Source: JAAZKV01 sp041659525 (GTDB lineage Archaea; Iainarchaeota; Iainarchaeia; Iainarchaeales; JAAZKV01). Taken from it: 64,000 bases of DNA. Below are positions 41,261-49,928 of this stretch, in pieces; the stretch's first letter is position 1; every line of letters begins with the position of its first letter. The position numbers were made by a program, and so were the translations under genes. The notes beneath the pieces are model-generated. The model saw only the letters and a program-made list of their open reading frames with translations. It searched no databases and was not told the DNA's origin. The stretch is from contig JBAZYC010000001.1 of the NCBI GenBank assembly GCA_041659525.1, positions 868,001-932,000 on the forward strand, in the 5' to 3' direction.

Positions 41261-41716
41261 ATGATTAAAGCAAAAAGAATTATTGGGTTAGTTGAGCTTG
41301 TTACAATTAGGGGAAAAAAAGGGTCTGTTACTAAGAGAGCTCTTTTTGATACTGGAGCTACTAGGACTTGTATTGATGTTAGAACTGCAGCTAAAGCAGG
41401 AGTAGGTCCAATAGTTTCTAGTGTTAGAGTAAAGAGTGCTTCTTCCTCAAAAGGGTATACAAGAAGAGCAATTGCTTTGGCTTATATTATAGTTAAAGGA
41501 AAAAAAATTAAGACTGGAGTAAATATTGAAGATAGAGAAGGAATGCCTTACTCTGTTTTAATTGGAAGAGATATTATCCACAATAATTTTTTGATTGATG
41601 TTTCAAAGACCCACACTAGTAACAAAGTGGGTGACAATAAGGATAAGGATGAGCGGGATAGATTGGAAGCAAATAGGGGCGGAAAGAAAAATAGGGTTGG
41701 TAATAATGGAAACTGA
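41261..41716 (+). CDS. Retropepsin-like aspartic protease (RimB/COG4067-like)
   Basis: 151 residues. A single-lobed retropepsin fold with the catalytic LFDTGATRT at 28-36 (Asp30) and the later SVLIGRDIIHNNFLIDVSKT segment. It would be active as a dimer. COG4067 proteins accompany RimK-type ligases in bacteria (RimB) and are thought to trim the added residues. A charged C-terminal tail of about 30 residues (NKDKDERDRLEANRGGKKN) follows. It is divergent from the RimK-like operon and overlaps the GNAT gene by 11 bases. Confidence 0.82.
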   Translation: MIKAKRIIGLVELVTIRGKKGSVTKRALFDTGATRTCIDVRTAAKAGVGPIVSSVRVKSASSSKGYTRRAIALAYIIVKGKKIKTGVNIEDREGMPYSVLIGRDIIHNNFLIDVSKTHTSNKVGDNKDKDERDRLEANRGGKKNRVGNNGN

Positions 41717-42167
41717 TTTTAAAGAATTAAAAGAAATTGATTTGAATACAGTTTCTCAAGTCCATGCTTTGTTTCCTCATTGGAAGCGAGCCTCTGTTCA
41801 AAGAAAACTTGATTCTACTCAAAAAAATAAGGATCAACGATTTATTGCTTTAGTTAAAGGAAAAATTGTAGCTCATGTTAAAGTTGTTTATGGGCAAGGA
41901 CTTCATAAGCACCGAGCAGAAATAACTTCTCTTGTAGTTGATAAGAAAATGCGAAAGCACCATATTGGTTCTGGTTTAATGAAATTTGTTTTAGCTAACA
42001 TTTCTTCTAAAACTTTTCTTGTTTTATTGGCAGTTGAAACAACTAACAAACCAGCAATTAAATTATACAAAAAACTTGGATTTGAAAAATATGGTCTATT
42101 GAAGAAAGCTTCTTTAGTAAATGGGAAATTTGTTGATAATATTTTAATGAAAAAAGAATTGAAGTAA
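41706..42167 (+). CDS. GNAT-family N-acetyltransferase
   Basis: 153 residues from ATG 41706, inside the end of the retropepsin gene (11-base overlap, so translational coupling). Acetyl-CoA motif A reads LVVDKKMRKHHIGSGLMKF (about 75-93), followed by VETTNKPAIKLYKKLGF as in RimI-like enzymes. It would acetylate an amine, possibly on the same protein or peptide that the RimK-like ligase and retropepsin act on; this is inferred from the coupling only. Confidence 0.82.
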   Translation: METDFKELKEIDLNTVSQVHALFPHWKRASVQRKLDSTQKNKDQRFIALVKGKIVAHVKVVYGQGLHKHRAEITSLVVDKKMRKHHIGSGLMKFVLANISSKTFLVLLAVETTNKPAIKLYKKLGFEKYGLLKKASLVNGKFVDNILMKKELK

Positions 42168-42213
42168 ATACAAATTAAAATAAATACTTTTCAATTAGTT
42201 GTTTTTTATTTTT

Positions 42214-42792
42214 ATGAATAAATATGGAAAAATTCTTCTAATTGGAAGTTTGCTTTGGTACTTCGGAGAGGGGATGCTTGGTCCACTTTTCACGGTTTTT
42301 GCTCAACAAGTGGGCGGAGATGTTTTAGAAATCACTTCTGCTTGGGCAATTTATCTAATTGTTTTAGGAGTGTTAACTATTATTGTTGGAAAGTACTCTG
42401 ACAAAATGGATAAAGAAAAATTAATGATTGCAGGATATGGACTTAATGCAATTTTTACTTTTGGTTATTTGTTTGTTAATGATGCTATTTCTCTTTTTTT
42501 AGTTCAAGCAGGGCTTGGTTTTGCTACAGCTCTTGCTACTCCTACTTGGAATGCGTTGTTTGCTAAATCTTATGATCAATCAAAAGATGGTTCTGCTTGG
42601 GGAATAGCAGATGGATTGCCAAGAATTGTTACTGCTATTGGAATAATTTTGGGTGGATTAATAGTTACTTTCTTTTCTTTCACCGTTCTCTTTGTTTCAA
42701 TGGGGATTATTCAATTAATTGCTGCGTTCTACCAAGCACTTGCATTAAAACAATTAAAAAAGAAAAATAATTCTAAAAGAAAAAAGAAATAA
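42214..42792 (+). CDS. Half-length MFS-type membrane protein (six helices)
   Basis: 192 residues from ATG 42214 with six hydrophobic segments and a central MFS-type loop VGKYSDKMDKEKLM (about 62-75), which matches motif A (GxxxDrxGrrk) between helices 2 and 3. It ends in a basic tail KKKNNSKRKKK. It is only half a normal major facilitator, so it may work as a dimer or be a fragment; no second half lies downstream. It follows the GNAT gene by 46 bases. Confidence 0.7.
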   Translation: MNKYGKILLIGSLLWYFGEGMLGPLFTVFAQQVGGDVLEITSAWAIYLIVLGVLTIIVGKYSDKMDKEKLMIAGYGLNAIFTFGYLFVNDAISLFLVQAGLGFATALATPTWNALFAKSYDQSKDGSAWGIADGLPRIVTAIGIILGGLIVTFFSFTVLFVSMGIIQLIAAFYQALALKQLKKKNNSKRKKK

Positions 42793-42844
42793 TTTTTTGA
42801 GTTAGTGGGCGGGCAATTGTTCTCTTAGGCAGCGGGTAATTACC

Positions 42845-42855
42845 TTTATATATAA
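42845..42855 (+). promoter_or_regulatory. TATA box of the Yip1-like gene
   Basis: TTTATATATAA, 30 bases upstream of the ATG at 42886: one of the clearest archaeal TATA boxes here, implying a leader of about ten bases. Confidence 0.7.
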
Positions 42856-42885
42856 GAATTTTCCTTGTATTTGAATTGGTTTAGT

Positions 42886-43452
42886 ATGTTTAATGTTTTA
42901 TTTTCTCCAACAAAGTCTTTTGAGGATGCTTTCCACGAGCCTAGTATGGGTTCTGCTTTGATTACAGTTTTGCTTTCAAGTGTTTTTATTTCGCTAGCTG
43001 TTTTTTTTATGACTAGTCAATTAATTCCTAGTGCTTATTTTTTTGTAGTTAATTTAGTTCAATGGATTGTTTTATCAGGAATTGTTTGGTTCTTTGAATT
43101 TGCTCATGTAAGAAAAAGAAAGAAAATGACTGGGACTACTTTTGATCAAATTGCTAGTGTAGTTGGAAAGCTTTGGACAATTAACTTAGTAGGAAGTATT
43201 TTCTTAGCAATAGTGGCTTTTATTTTGCCTTTTGCAACAGCAAATTTGATGAATTTGCTTGGTCCTCTCCTTGCAATCTTTGCTATAATAGTGCTTCTTT
43301 CATGGCTTATTGCTTCGTTTAAGATGCTTAAAGTTGTGTTTGGTGTTGAAAAATGGAAGCTATTGTTCAATTGGGTGCTAGTGAACCTAATCAATATAGT
43401 AACAATTGCCTTTGTTTCTTCTATTTTAATTAAGCTATTCTACTTAGTTTAG
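42886..43452 (+). CDS. Yip1-family integral membrane protein
   Basis: 188 residues from ATG 42886. The opening VLFSPTKSFEDAFHEP is the usual start of Yip1/DUF-type prokaryotic membrane proteins (P-x2-x-FE), followed by five hydrophobic segments (about 22-45, 50-70, 95-117, 122-145, 160-185). Eukaryotic Yip1 binds Rab GTPases; archaeal function is unknown. It has its own strong TATA box, so it is a separate transcription unit from the retropepsin/GNAT genes. Confidence 0.72.
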   Translation: MFNVLFSPTKSFEDAFHEPSMGSALITVLLSSVFISLAVFFMTSQLIPSAYFFVVNLVQWIVLSGIVWFFEFAHVRKRKKMTGTTFDQIASVVGKLWTINLVGSIFLAIVAFILPFATANLMNLLGPLLAIFAIIVLLSWLIASFKMLKVVFGVEKWKLLFNWVLVNLINIVTIAFVSSILIKLFYLV

Positions 43453-43633
43453 GGCTTTTTTTTAGCTTAATTAGCTGTTCAAATTAAACTAATTTTAACA
43501 AAAAACCTTCTTTTTGAACCAAAACAAATGCTGTCTGATACATAACAAAAAGTGCTCTTTTTCCTTTTTTTCTAGGTTCTATTTTGCCTTAGTTTCGCTG
43601 TTTGCTTTCATTTTTTTTCGTTTCTTAGAAAGA

Positions 43634-43641
43634 TTTATAAA
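43634..43641 (+). promoter_or_regulatory. TATA box of the LysW-like gene
   Basis: TTTATAAA preceded by AAGA, 30 bases upstream of the ATG at 43672, giving a short leader. Confidence 0.65.
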
Positions 43642-43671
43642 GGAAAAGTGCAGGAAAATAATTGTGGTAGC

Positions 43672-43896
43672 ATGAAGAAATTGTGCAGTGAATGTAAAGC
43701 AAGATTTGAAGTAAGTTTTGATGATCTTGAAGAAGGAGACCCAGTTGCCTGTCCTGAGTGCAACTTAGAGTACACTGTAATCACTGACAAAAAAGGAGTT
43801 TTTAAGTTAATTGAAAGTAAGGAACTTGAAATGGGTGATGAGGAAGAGGAAGAAGAAGATGGTTCAGCTGAAACCGAAGATTATGATTCTGATTAA
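43672..43896 (+). CDS. LysW-like zinc-ribbon protein with acidic tail
   Basis: 74 residues from ATG 43672. Two CxxC pairs (Cys5, Cys8, Cys27, Cys30) separated by 18 residues, the same spacing as in the amino-group carrier protein LysW, followed by a beta-strand LEYTVIT and a Glu/Asp-rich C-terminal tail (from about 52). Classical LysW ends in EDWGE, whose last Glu is charged by the RimK relative LysX; here the end is EDYDSD. It may be a carrier or modification target for the RimK-like ligase 3.5 kb away. A simple zinc-ribbon regulator is the alternative. Confidence 0.7.
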   Translation: MKKLCSECKARFEVSFDDLEEGDPVACPECNLEYTVITDKKGVFKLIESKELEMGDEEEEEEDGSAETEDYDSD

Positions 43897-43986
43897 TTAA
43901 ACTCTTTTTTAATAAATTTTTAATAGCAATTATTTTTTGTTGGTAGTAGCACTATCTTTAAATATTCATTAAGCCTAGTTCTCTAT

Positions 43987-44412
43987 ATGGTGCCAAGAAA
44001 ACAAAGAGTTAACCCTAATCAAGGGGATTTATTTGCGCCTAAATTAGTGCGACCAGCAGGGATTGTGGAAGCTAGTAAAGCAAAAGTAAGAAAATTTCCA
44101 ATTGAAGTTCTAGAAAAAAGACTTCTTAAAATAAAAGTTGCTAAATCAAGACGAATTGATGCTGATGAACAGGCAAAATTTTACAAGGGAGTAGTGGATG
44201 ATTTAGTAAAAGGCCATGGCAAACCTAATCCAAAAAATATAAGTAATTATTTATTAATGCTTCAAAAAAAAGTGGATGTTGAGCTTGCTCTTGCTCGTAG
44301 TTTTGGAAGAACTGGTTCCGATAGAGATATGGTTGAAGTTCATGAAAGAACTGCTTGGGCAATTGGTAGGTATAAGGATGTATTAAAACAGCAATTTAAA
44401 GTAAGTCAATAA
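43987..44412 (+). CDS. Uncharacterised basic protein
   Basis: 141 residues, basic at the N-terminus (VPRKQRVNPNQGDLFAPK) and helical later, with no membrane segment or known motif. A TATA element CTTTAAATATT at 43956-43966 lies 20 bases before the ATG, so the mRNA may be nearly leaderless. The GDLFAPKL stretch near 13 recalls short PCNA- or clamp-binding peptides but does not match a PIP box. Function unknown. Confidence 0.6.
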   Translation: MVPRKQRVNPNQGDLFAPKLVRPAGIVEASKAKVRKFPIEVLEKRLLKIKVAKSRRIDADEQAKFYKGVVDDLVKGHGKPNPKNISNYLLMLQKKVDVELALARSFGRTGSDRDMVEVHERTAWAIGRYKDVLKQQFKVSQ

Positions 44413-44462
44413 AATAATTTAATAAAAATAATTTGGTTCAAATAAAATATAATGTGGTTTTT

Positions 44463-45872
44463 ATGGTATTAAAATTTTTTAATTCTTTTGGAAATAAACT
44501 TGAAGAATTTAAATCAATAAAAAAAGGAGAGGTCGGACTTTACACTTGCGGACCAACTATTTACTATTATGCACACATTGGAAACCTAAAGTGCTATACT
44601 TGGGAAGATTTGTTGAAGCGTTACTTAATTTTTAAGGGCTATAAAGTAAAGCAGGTAATGAATTACACTGATGTGGATGATAAAACTATTAAGGGTTCAA
44701 TCGAAAAAGGAATTCCTTTATCAGAATTTACTAGTATTTACAAAAAAGAATTTTTAAATGACATTAAAACTCTAAATATTATTCCTGCAGAAATTTATTG
44801 CGCAGCAACTGATCACATTGGTGAAATGGTTAATTTAGTTCAAAAACTTCTTGATAAAAAAATTGCTTATCGTGCAGAGGATGGAAGTATTTATTTTTCA
44901 ATAAAAAAGTTTCCTAACTATGGAAAACTTGCAGGAATTGATCCTAAAGAACTAAAAGCTGGAGCAAGAATTAAACAAGATGAGTATGAAAAAGAAGGGG
45001 TTGGGGATTTTGCTTTGTGGAAAGCTTGGGATGAAAAAGATGGGGAAGTTTATTGGGAGACATCTATTGGGAAAGGAAGGCCGGGCTGGCACATTGAATG
45101 CTCTGCAATGAGTGTGAAATATTTAGGGGAACACTTTGATATTCATACTGGTGGGACTGATAACAAATTTCCTCACCACGAAAATGAAATTGCTCAGTCG
45201 GAAGCTGCGAGTGGAAAAAAGTTTGTTAATTATTGGATGCACACCGCGCACTTAATGGTTAATGGACAAAAAATGTCAAAGAGTCTTGGAAACTTTTACA
45301 ATTTAAGAGAGTTACTAGAAAAAGGATTTACTCCTATGGCAATTAGATATGTTTTCTTGAACACAAATTATAGACAACAATTAAATTTCACCTTTGAATC
45401 AGTAGAGGATGCACAAAAAACTTTGAATGGGATTCAAAACTTTATTGAAAGATTAAGAGAAATAAAAGGGGAAGAAAAGGAATCAATAAAAGTATTTGTT
45501 GATGAAGCCCTTGACGGATTTACAGGCGCAATGGATAATGATTTGAATGTTCCTGAAGCAATGAAATATGTTTTTGATTTTATTAAAAAAACAAATAAAT
45601 TAATTGATGAAAACGCTTTAGATAAAAAAGGGGCTAAAGAAGCAATAGAGTTCTTAAAAAAAATTGACTCTATTATGGGGGTAATGGATTTTAAAGAAAA
45701 ATTCTTCGAACTAACTCTTGAGCAACAAAAACTTGTTGATGAACGTAACCTTGCAAGAAAAAACAAGGATTGGAAGAAATCTGATGAATTGCGTGACAAA
45801 TTAAAAGCAATGGGTATTGTTGTTGTTGATAACAAAGACGGGACAAGTAGTGCAAAAGCTCTTTTGGCTTAA
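44463..45872 (+). CDS. cysS: Cysteinyl-tRNA synthetase
   Basis: 469 residues from ATG 44463 (RBS GTGG); the product starts VLKFFNSFGNKLEEF as in other CysRS. Class I motifs: YAHIGNLK (HIGH-type) near 40, GWHIECSAM with zinc ligands near 205, HHENEIAQSEA and KMSKSLGNF near 265, then the helical anticodon-binding domain and a final short DALR-like end. It charges tRNA-Cys. Length is typical. Confidence 0.97.
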   Translation: MVLKFFNSFGNKLEEFKSIKKGEVGLYTCGPTIYYYAHIGNLKCYTWEDLLKRYLIFKGYKVKQVMNYTDVDDKTIKGSIEKGIPLSEFTSIYKKEFLNDIKTLNIIPAEIYCAATDHIGEMVNLVQKLLDKKIAYRAEDGSIYFSIKKFPNYGKLAGIDPKELKAGARIKQDEYEKEGVGDFALWKAWDEKDGEVYWETSIGKGRPGWHIECSAMSVKYLGEHFDIHTGGTDNKFPHHENEIAQSEAASGKKFVNYWMHTAHLMVNGQKMSKSLGNFYNLRELLEKGFTPMAIRYVFLNTNYRQQLNFTFESVEDAQKTLNGIQNFIERLREIKGEEKESIKVFVDEALDGFTGAMDNDLNVPEAMKYVFDFIKKTNKLIDENALDKKGAKEAIEFLKKIDSIMGVMDFKEKFFELTLEQQKLVDERNLARKNKDWKKSDELRDKLKAMGIVVVDNKDGTSSAKALLA

Positions 45873-45905
45873 CCCTTAATTACAACCAAAGTATAAACAA
45901 AACGA

Positions 45906-45914
45906 TTTTATATA
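45906..45914 (+). promoter_or_regulatory. TATA box of the Kef-type antiporter gene
   Basis: TTTTATATA, 36 bases upstream of the TTG start at 45951. Confidence 0.65.
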
Positions 45915-45950
45915 CCAAAAACTTACTTATTGCACTTTGAGTGATGCTTT

Positions 45951-47756
45951 TTGGATGCAGTAATTTTGTTTACTCACATTGCTGAGATAATTATTATTGC
46001 GACTATTGTAAGTGCTTTGTTAAAGAAATTTAAGCAACCTACTTTGTTTGCATATATTTTAGCAGGAATTCTTCTAGGGCCTTTAGTTCTTGGGAGCATT
46101 GATCTTAGTGGTTTTGGAATTCCTTTTGAAATAGGAATTAAAGAAGTCTCTACTGAGATTAGTCTTCTTTCTATTCTAGGGACTTCGCTATTATTATTTT
46201 CAATTGGGATAGAAACTTCTGTTCAAAGATTATTACAAATTGGAAAACCAGTTTTCTTTGGGACAATCCTCCAAGTGCTTTTAGTAATCGCTGCAACTTT
46301 TATTCTAACCGTTCCAACTGGATTACTTCCATTTGAAGCAGCATTATTTGTTGGAACAATAATTGCATTTTCTTCTACAATGATTGTAGTAAAAATCCTT
46401 TCAGATTCAGGAGAACTAAATTCATTAAATGGAAGATTAATGATTTCTATTCTTCTTTTGCAAGACTTTTTAGTAGTTTTCTTTGTTCCTCTTTTAGGGA
46501 ATATTGCAAATCTTGGAGACCTAATGTTTTTGCTTTCCATAATTGGTAAAAGTTTGTTCTTAATTCTTGTTGCTTTTTTCTTAAACAAATTTGTTTTTCC
46601 AAGATTATTCAAAGTGGCTTCAGAGGAACAAGAATTGTTTTTGCTGGCAAGTATTGCAACTGCGTTCGTTTTTATTGGGCTAAGTGTTTTATTAAAAATC
46701 CCTGAACCAATTGGGGCATTTATTGGTGGACTTGCATTAAGTACTCTCCCTTATAACTTTGAAATTTTTTCAAGAATTAGAGCGATTCGAGATTTCTTCC
46801 TAACAATTTTCTTTGTTGCCCTAGGAATTCAACTTAGTTTTGGTTTTGCTTCAATAAATCCACTATTAATTGCAGCAATTGCTTTGCTGGTATTTGTAAT
46901 AAAACCAATAGTGTTTTTTGCAATTGCTTTGCTTTTAGGGTATGGGAGCAAAGTAGGAGTAAAACTTGCATTAGGTCTTGCAAGTATTTCAGAATTTGGA
47001 TTTGCAATAACTAGTATTGCAATAGTAGCTACTGCAAGTAGTGCGGGGGCTGTTTTTTCTGCAGAGCTTGCTTCGTTAATAATAACAGTTATAGCGCTCT
47101 CTATGTTAATGACTCCTTACCTAATGGCTTCTTCAAGTAAAGTTGCGCAATTTTTGTATGAATCCACAAGAAGATTGCCTAAACATTTTAGGAGAGATTT
47201 TTTTAATCGTAGTCTTGAAAAACTGGAACAATTTCCTTCTAAAAGAAAATTAAAGGATCACATAATAATTGCTGGTGGAGGAACTGTTGGAAGAGGGCTT
47301 GCTAAAGCACTTCTAAAAAATAATCAAGTAATTATAGTGGATCATGATCCTGAAGTAGTTGCTCAAGGACAGGCAGATGGATTGCCTTATGTTTATGGTT
47401 CTTCTGAATCTGATTTACTTTGGGATAGACTTGATTTAACTGATGCAAAATTAATTGTTATTACTATTCTAAATCACCGAGAATCAATAAGATTAGTAAA
47501 ACAAGCCAAAGCATTTTCTCCAAGTGTTCCTGTTTTTGCAGTTGCTCATTATTTTGCTGAATCCCTTGATTTTTACAAACACCAAGTAGATTTTGTTGCA
47601 ATGCCTTCAATAATGGGCTCAAATATTTTCCTTGAAAATATTTCAAAATTTATTGAAAAGGGAAAGATTTCCTATGTTCAAAATTTCAAAACAGAGTACA
47701 TGGATTACTTGGAAGAACAAGCTAAAGAAGAACTAAAATATAGACCAAGAAACTAA
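45951..47756 (+). CDS. CPA2 (Kef-type) monovalent cation/proton antiporter with RCK domain
   Basis: 601 residues from a TTG start preceded by GAGTGATGC. About twelve membrane helices (residues 5-400) with the CPA2 features FAYILAGILLGPLVL, LLLFSIGIE and ALGLASISEFGF. A cytosolic RCK N-domain follows (about 435-590) with the nucleotide-binding GGGTVGRGLAKAL and a VIIVDHDPE acidic strand end. It exchanges K+ or Na+ for H+ and is probably gated by NAD(H) or a nucleotide. The C-terminal RCK_C lobe is absent. Confidence 0.92.
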   Translation: MDAVILFTHIAEIIIIATIVSALLKKFKQPTLFAYILAGILLGPLVLGSIDLSGFGIPFEIGIKEVSTEISLLSILGTSLLLFSIGIETSVQRLLQIGKPVFFGTILQVLLVIAATFILTVPTGLLPFEAALFVGTIIAFSSTMIVVKILSDSGELNSLNGRLMISILLLQDFLVVFFVPLLGNIANLGDLMFLLSIIGKSLFLILVAFFLNKFVFPRLFKVASEEQELFLLASIATAFVFIGLSVLLKIPEPIGAFIGGLALSTLPYNFEIFSRIRAIRDFFLTIFFVALGIQLSFGFASINPLLIAAIALLVFVIKPIVFFAIALLLGYGSKVGVKLALGLASISEFGFAITSIAIVATASSAGAVFSAELASLIITVIALSMLMTPYLMASSSKVAQFLYESTRRLPKHFRRDFFNRSLEKLEQFPSKRKLKDHIIIAGGGTVGRGLAKALLKNNQVIIVDHDPEVVAQGQADGLPYVYGSSESDLLWDRLDLTDAKLIVITILNHRESIRLVKQAKAFSPSVPVFAVAHYFAESLDFYKHQVDFVAMPSIMGSNIFLENISKFIEKGKISYVQNFKTEYMDYLEEQAKEELKYRPRN

Positions 47757-47775
47757 TTTTATTTATTTAATTTTC

Positions 47776-48246
47776 TTAGTAACTTTTTGATTCATATAAG
47801 AAGAACTGTGAGTATTTTATAAAAATGAATAACAATACTATTAGTATTAATTGTGAGAAAAATAATTCGCTTGGGAATTTTAAAAACAAATTCAATTGTG
47901 GATTTTCATTAAATATTACTAATCCTCCTAAGAAAACAACTACTAGCCATAGTCCAAATACAAGACTTAGGGCATCTACTAATGGTTTTGCGTATTTTGA
48001 CCATTTTAAATAAAATGGGTAAACATAGTCCCACATTCCAATAAACAAAACAAATCCAACTACTATTAGTAAATTACCTGTTAGAAAAGTGCTCAAGTTT
48101 GTAAGAACAACCATGTTTAGTTCTTTGTTTAAGTAATCAATTACCCAAATAGCTAAAAATAAGGCGATTGCTAAAGCGAAGCTTGAAATAAAAATTTGTG
48201 CTAGTTTCTTAAAATTTATTTCTTTGTCGTCAAAATCAATTACCAT
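47776..48246 (-). CDS. Four-helix membrane protein of unknown function
   Basis: 156 residues with four hydrophobic segments (about 17-40, 50-72, 88-112 and 130-150). A short charged N-terminus (VIDFDDKEINFKK) precedes the first. GTGATTAA lies right before the ATG. I do not recognise the family. It is convergent with the antiporter gene with only 19 bases between stops. Confidence 0.6.
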   Translation of the reverse strand: MVIDFDDKEINFKKLAQIFISSFALAIALFLAIWVIDYLNKELNMVVLTNLSTFLTGNLLIVVGFVLFIGMWDYVYPFYLKWSKYAKPLVDALSLVFGLWLVVVFLGGLVIFNENPQLNLFLKFPSELFFSQLILIVLLFIFIKYSQFFLYESKSY

Positions 48247-48372
48247 TTAATCACTAACTTAGTAGATTTTTGATATTTAAAAACATTCCTGTGAGGGGTA
48301 AATTTTTCACATTGTTTTTGGATTCTTTATTTTTATATTAAATAGGTTATTTTTATTTTTAATTTATTATTT

Positions 48373-48795
48373 TTATCTTGAACTAATTAAAACATTTTTC
48401 CAATTTTCTTTTATCCACTTCTCAGATTTTTGAGTAATTTCTTCCCAACCGTGTCTGGCCATTTCTTTCTCTACTATTCCTCCTCTATGGGGGTGTTTGT
48501 GTTTTCTTTCATGGTTTGAACCAAATCCTTGGAAATAATGGGTTAATTCATGCATCAAAACATAATCAAGAACATATTCTGGGACTGAAAGATTTTTGAG
48601 TAAAGGATTAATTTCAATTATTGAACCATATTCTTTGCTTTCAAGAGATTTTATGTGGCCTAGTACTCGTTTTGATTTTTTATTTCCCCATCTAACTACA
48701 AGAAAATTAGTAACTCCTTTATCAGAAAAATTTTCTCTAATAAGGCAAGCGGCTTTGTTTGCTAAGTACCTGTTGTAGTCTTGTTCTGTAACCAT
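48373..48795 (-). CDS. YgjP/SprT-like zinc metalloprotease (DUF45/WLM clan)
   Basis: 140 residues with VLMHELTHYFQG (HExxH, near 81-85) and a third ligand candidate in NHERKHKHPHRGG. The compact size and strand order, with LGHIKSLESKEYGSIIEINPLL before the helix, fit SprT/YgjP-type minimal gluzincins, some of which cut DNA-protein cross-links. The role here is unknown. It is separated from the next minus-strand gene by about 125 AT-rich bases holding no other gene. Confidence 0.75.
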   Translation of the reverse strand: MVTEQDYNRYLANKAACLIRENFSDKGVTNFLVVRWGNKKSKRVLGHIKSLESKEYGSIIEINPLLKNLSVPEYVLDYVLMHELTHYFQGFGSNHERKHKHPHRGGIVEKEMARHGWEEITQKSEKWIKENWKNVLISSR

Positions 48796-48868
48796 TTAAT
48801 TATAAAAAAGAAGTTATTCTTTATAAAACGGCATTATTGTTTATTAACTCTAAAGTTGTATTTAATGT

Positions 48869-49819
48869 ATGGATATTTTCTCAATGGTGCTAGTGGTAAT
48901 TGCCCTTTGTTTGTTTGAAATAGTTAATAGTATTGATAATGCAGTGGTTGATGCTGATGTTCTCAAAGGGGTAGCTAAGCGATCAAGAAGGTTATTTATG
49001 TTTTGGGATCTTCTTTTTGCAGTATTAATTGTTAGAGGGGTTCTTCCTTGGTTAATTATTTTCCTAACAGTTCCTTCTCTTGGTCCAATTGGGGCTTTTG
49101 TTGCTTCATTTAATGGAGATGCGAGTGCTCTTGCTTCAATTGAAGATTCGCTTCCTTTTTTGTTAATTGGGGCTGGAACTTTTTTTGTTCTTCTTTTCAT
49201 TGATTGGATTTTTAGAAAACCAAAGAACTTTGCACATTTTCATGAGAAGATTCTTCATGGTAAGAAAGAATTGTTTTATGCTTTTACAATTGCGTTTATT
49301 GGGGTAATTTCTCTCGCTGCGTTGGCTTTGGACTCAAAATTGATTTTACCCATATTTGTTGGGGCTACCGTTTTCTTTTTGCTTCATGGGATTAAGAGTC
49401 ATTTTACCAAGCATAAACACGCAATGGTGGTTGGAGAAAAAAAAGAGCTTCCTGATGCAAATAAATTATTGTATTTAGAAATAATTGATTCAGTTTTTTC
49501 AATTGATAGTGTGCTTGGGGCTTTTGCATTTACTTTTTCTATTCCATTAATAATTCTCGGATCTGGACTTGGTGCATTATTAGTGAGATTAGTAATAGTA
49601 AATCATTCTGAGAGATTAAAAAAATATTATTATTTAAGAAATGGAGCAATGTATTCAGTTCTTTTTTTAGGGTTTGTAATGATTCTTGAGTCTTTTAAAG
49701 TAGAGTTTCCTTTTTGGATTTCTCCATTAATAACAATGCTAATTATATTTTACTTCATCCATCGTTCTCACAAAGAAGCCATGTTTTTGAGAAAAATGGG
49801 TTTTCAAACTAAACAATAA
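48869..49819 (+). CDS. TerC/DUF475-family integral membrane protein
   Basis: 316 residues, about eight or nine helices. Two internal repeats carry the family signature: EIVNSIDNAVVDADVL (near 17) and EIIDSVFSIDSVLGAFAFT (near 204), with acidic residues within the membrane that coordinate cations. TerC-type proteins export Mn2+ or help tellurite resistance and metal loading of secreted enzymes. Monocistronic, ended by twin hairpins. Confidence 0.88.
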   Translation: MDIFSMVLVVIALCLFEIVNSIDNAVVDADVLKGVAKRSRRLFMFWDLLFAVLIVRGVLPWLIIFLTVPSLGPIGAFVASFNGDASALASIEDSLPFLLIGAGTFFVLLFIDWIFRKPKNFAHFHEKILHGKKELFYAFTIAFIGVISLAALALDSKLILPIFVGATVFFLLHGIKSHFTKHKHAMVVGEKKELPDANKLLYLEIIDSVFSIDSVLGAFAFTFSIPLIILGSGLGALLVRLVIVNHSERLKKYYYLRNGAMYSVLFLGFVMILESFKVEFPFWISPLITMLIIFYFIHRSHKEAMFLRKMGFQTKQ

Positions 49820-49849
49820 ATGAGTTTCAAATAAATAGTAATTAATTTT

Positions 49850-49889
49850 TACTAAGTATTTAGTACTTACGCTTTACTAATATTTAGTA
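49850..49889. terminator. Twin hairpins between convergent genes
   Basis: TACTAA-GTAT-TTAGTA (49850-49865) and TACTAA-TAT-TTAGTA (49875-49889), both perfect 6-bp stems 25 bases apart, followed by a run of eight T. They lie between the TerC gene and the convergent 49929-50471 gene. Confidence 0.6.
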
Positions 49890-49928
49890 ATTAATGTTTT
49901 TTTTAATTATTTATAATTAGACTACTAA

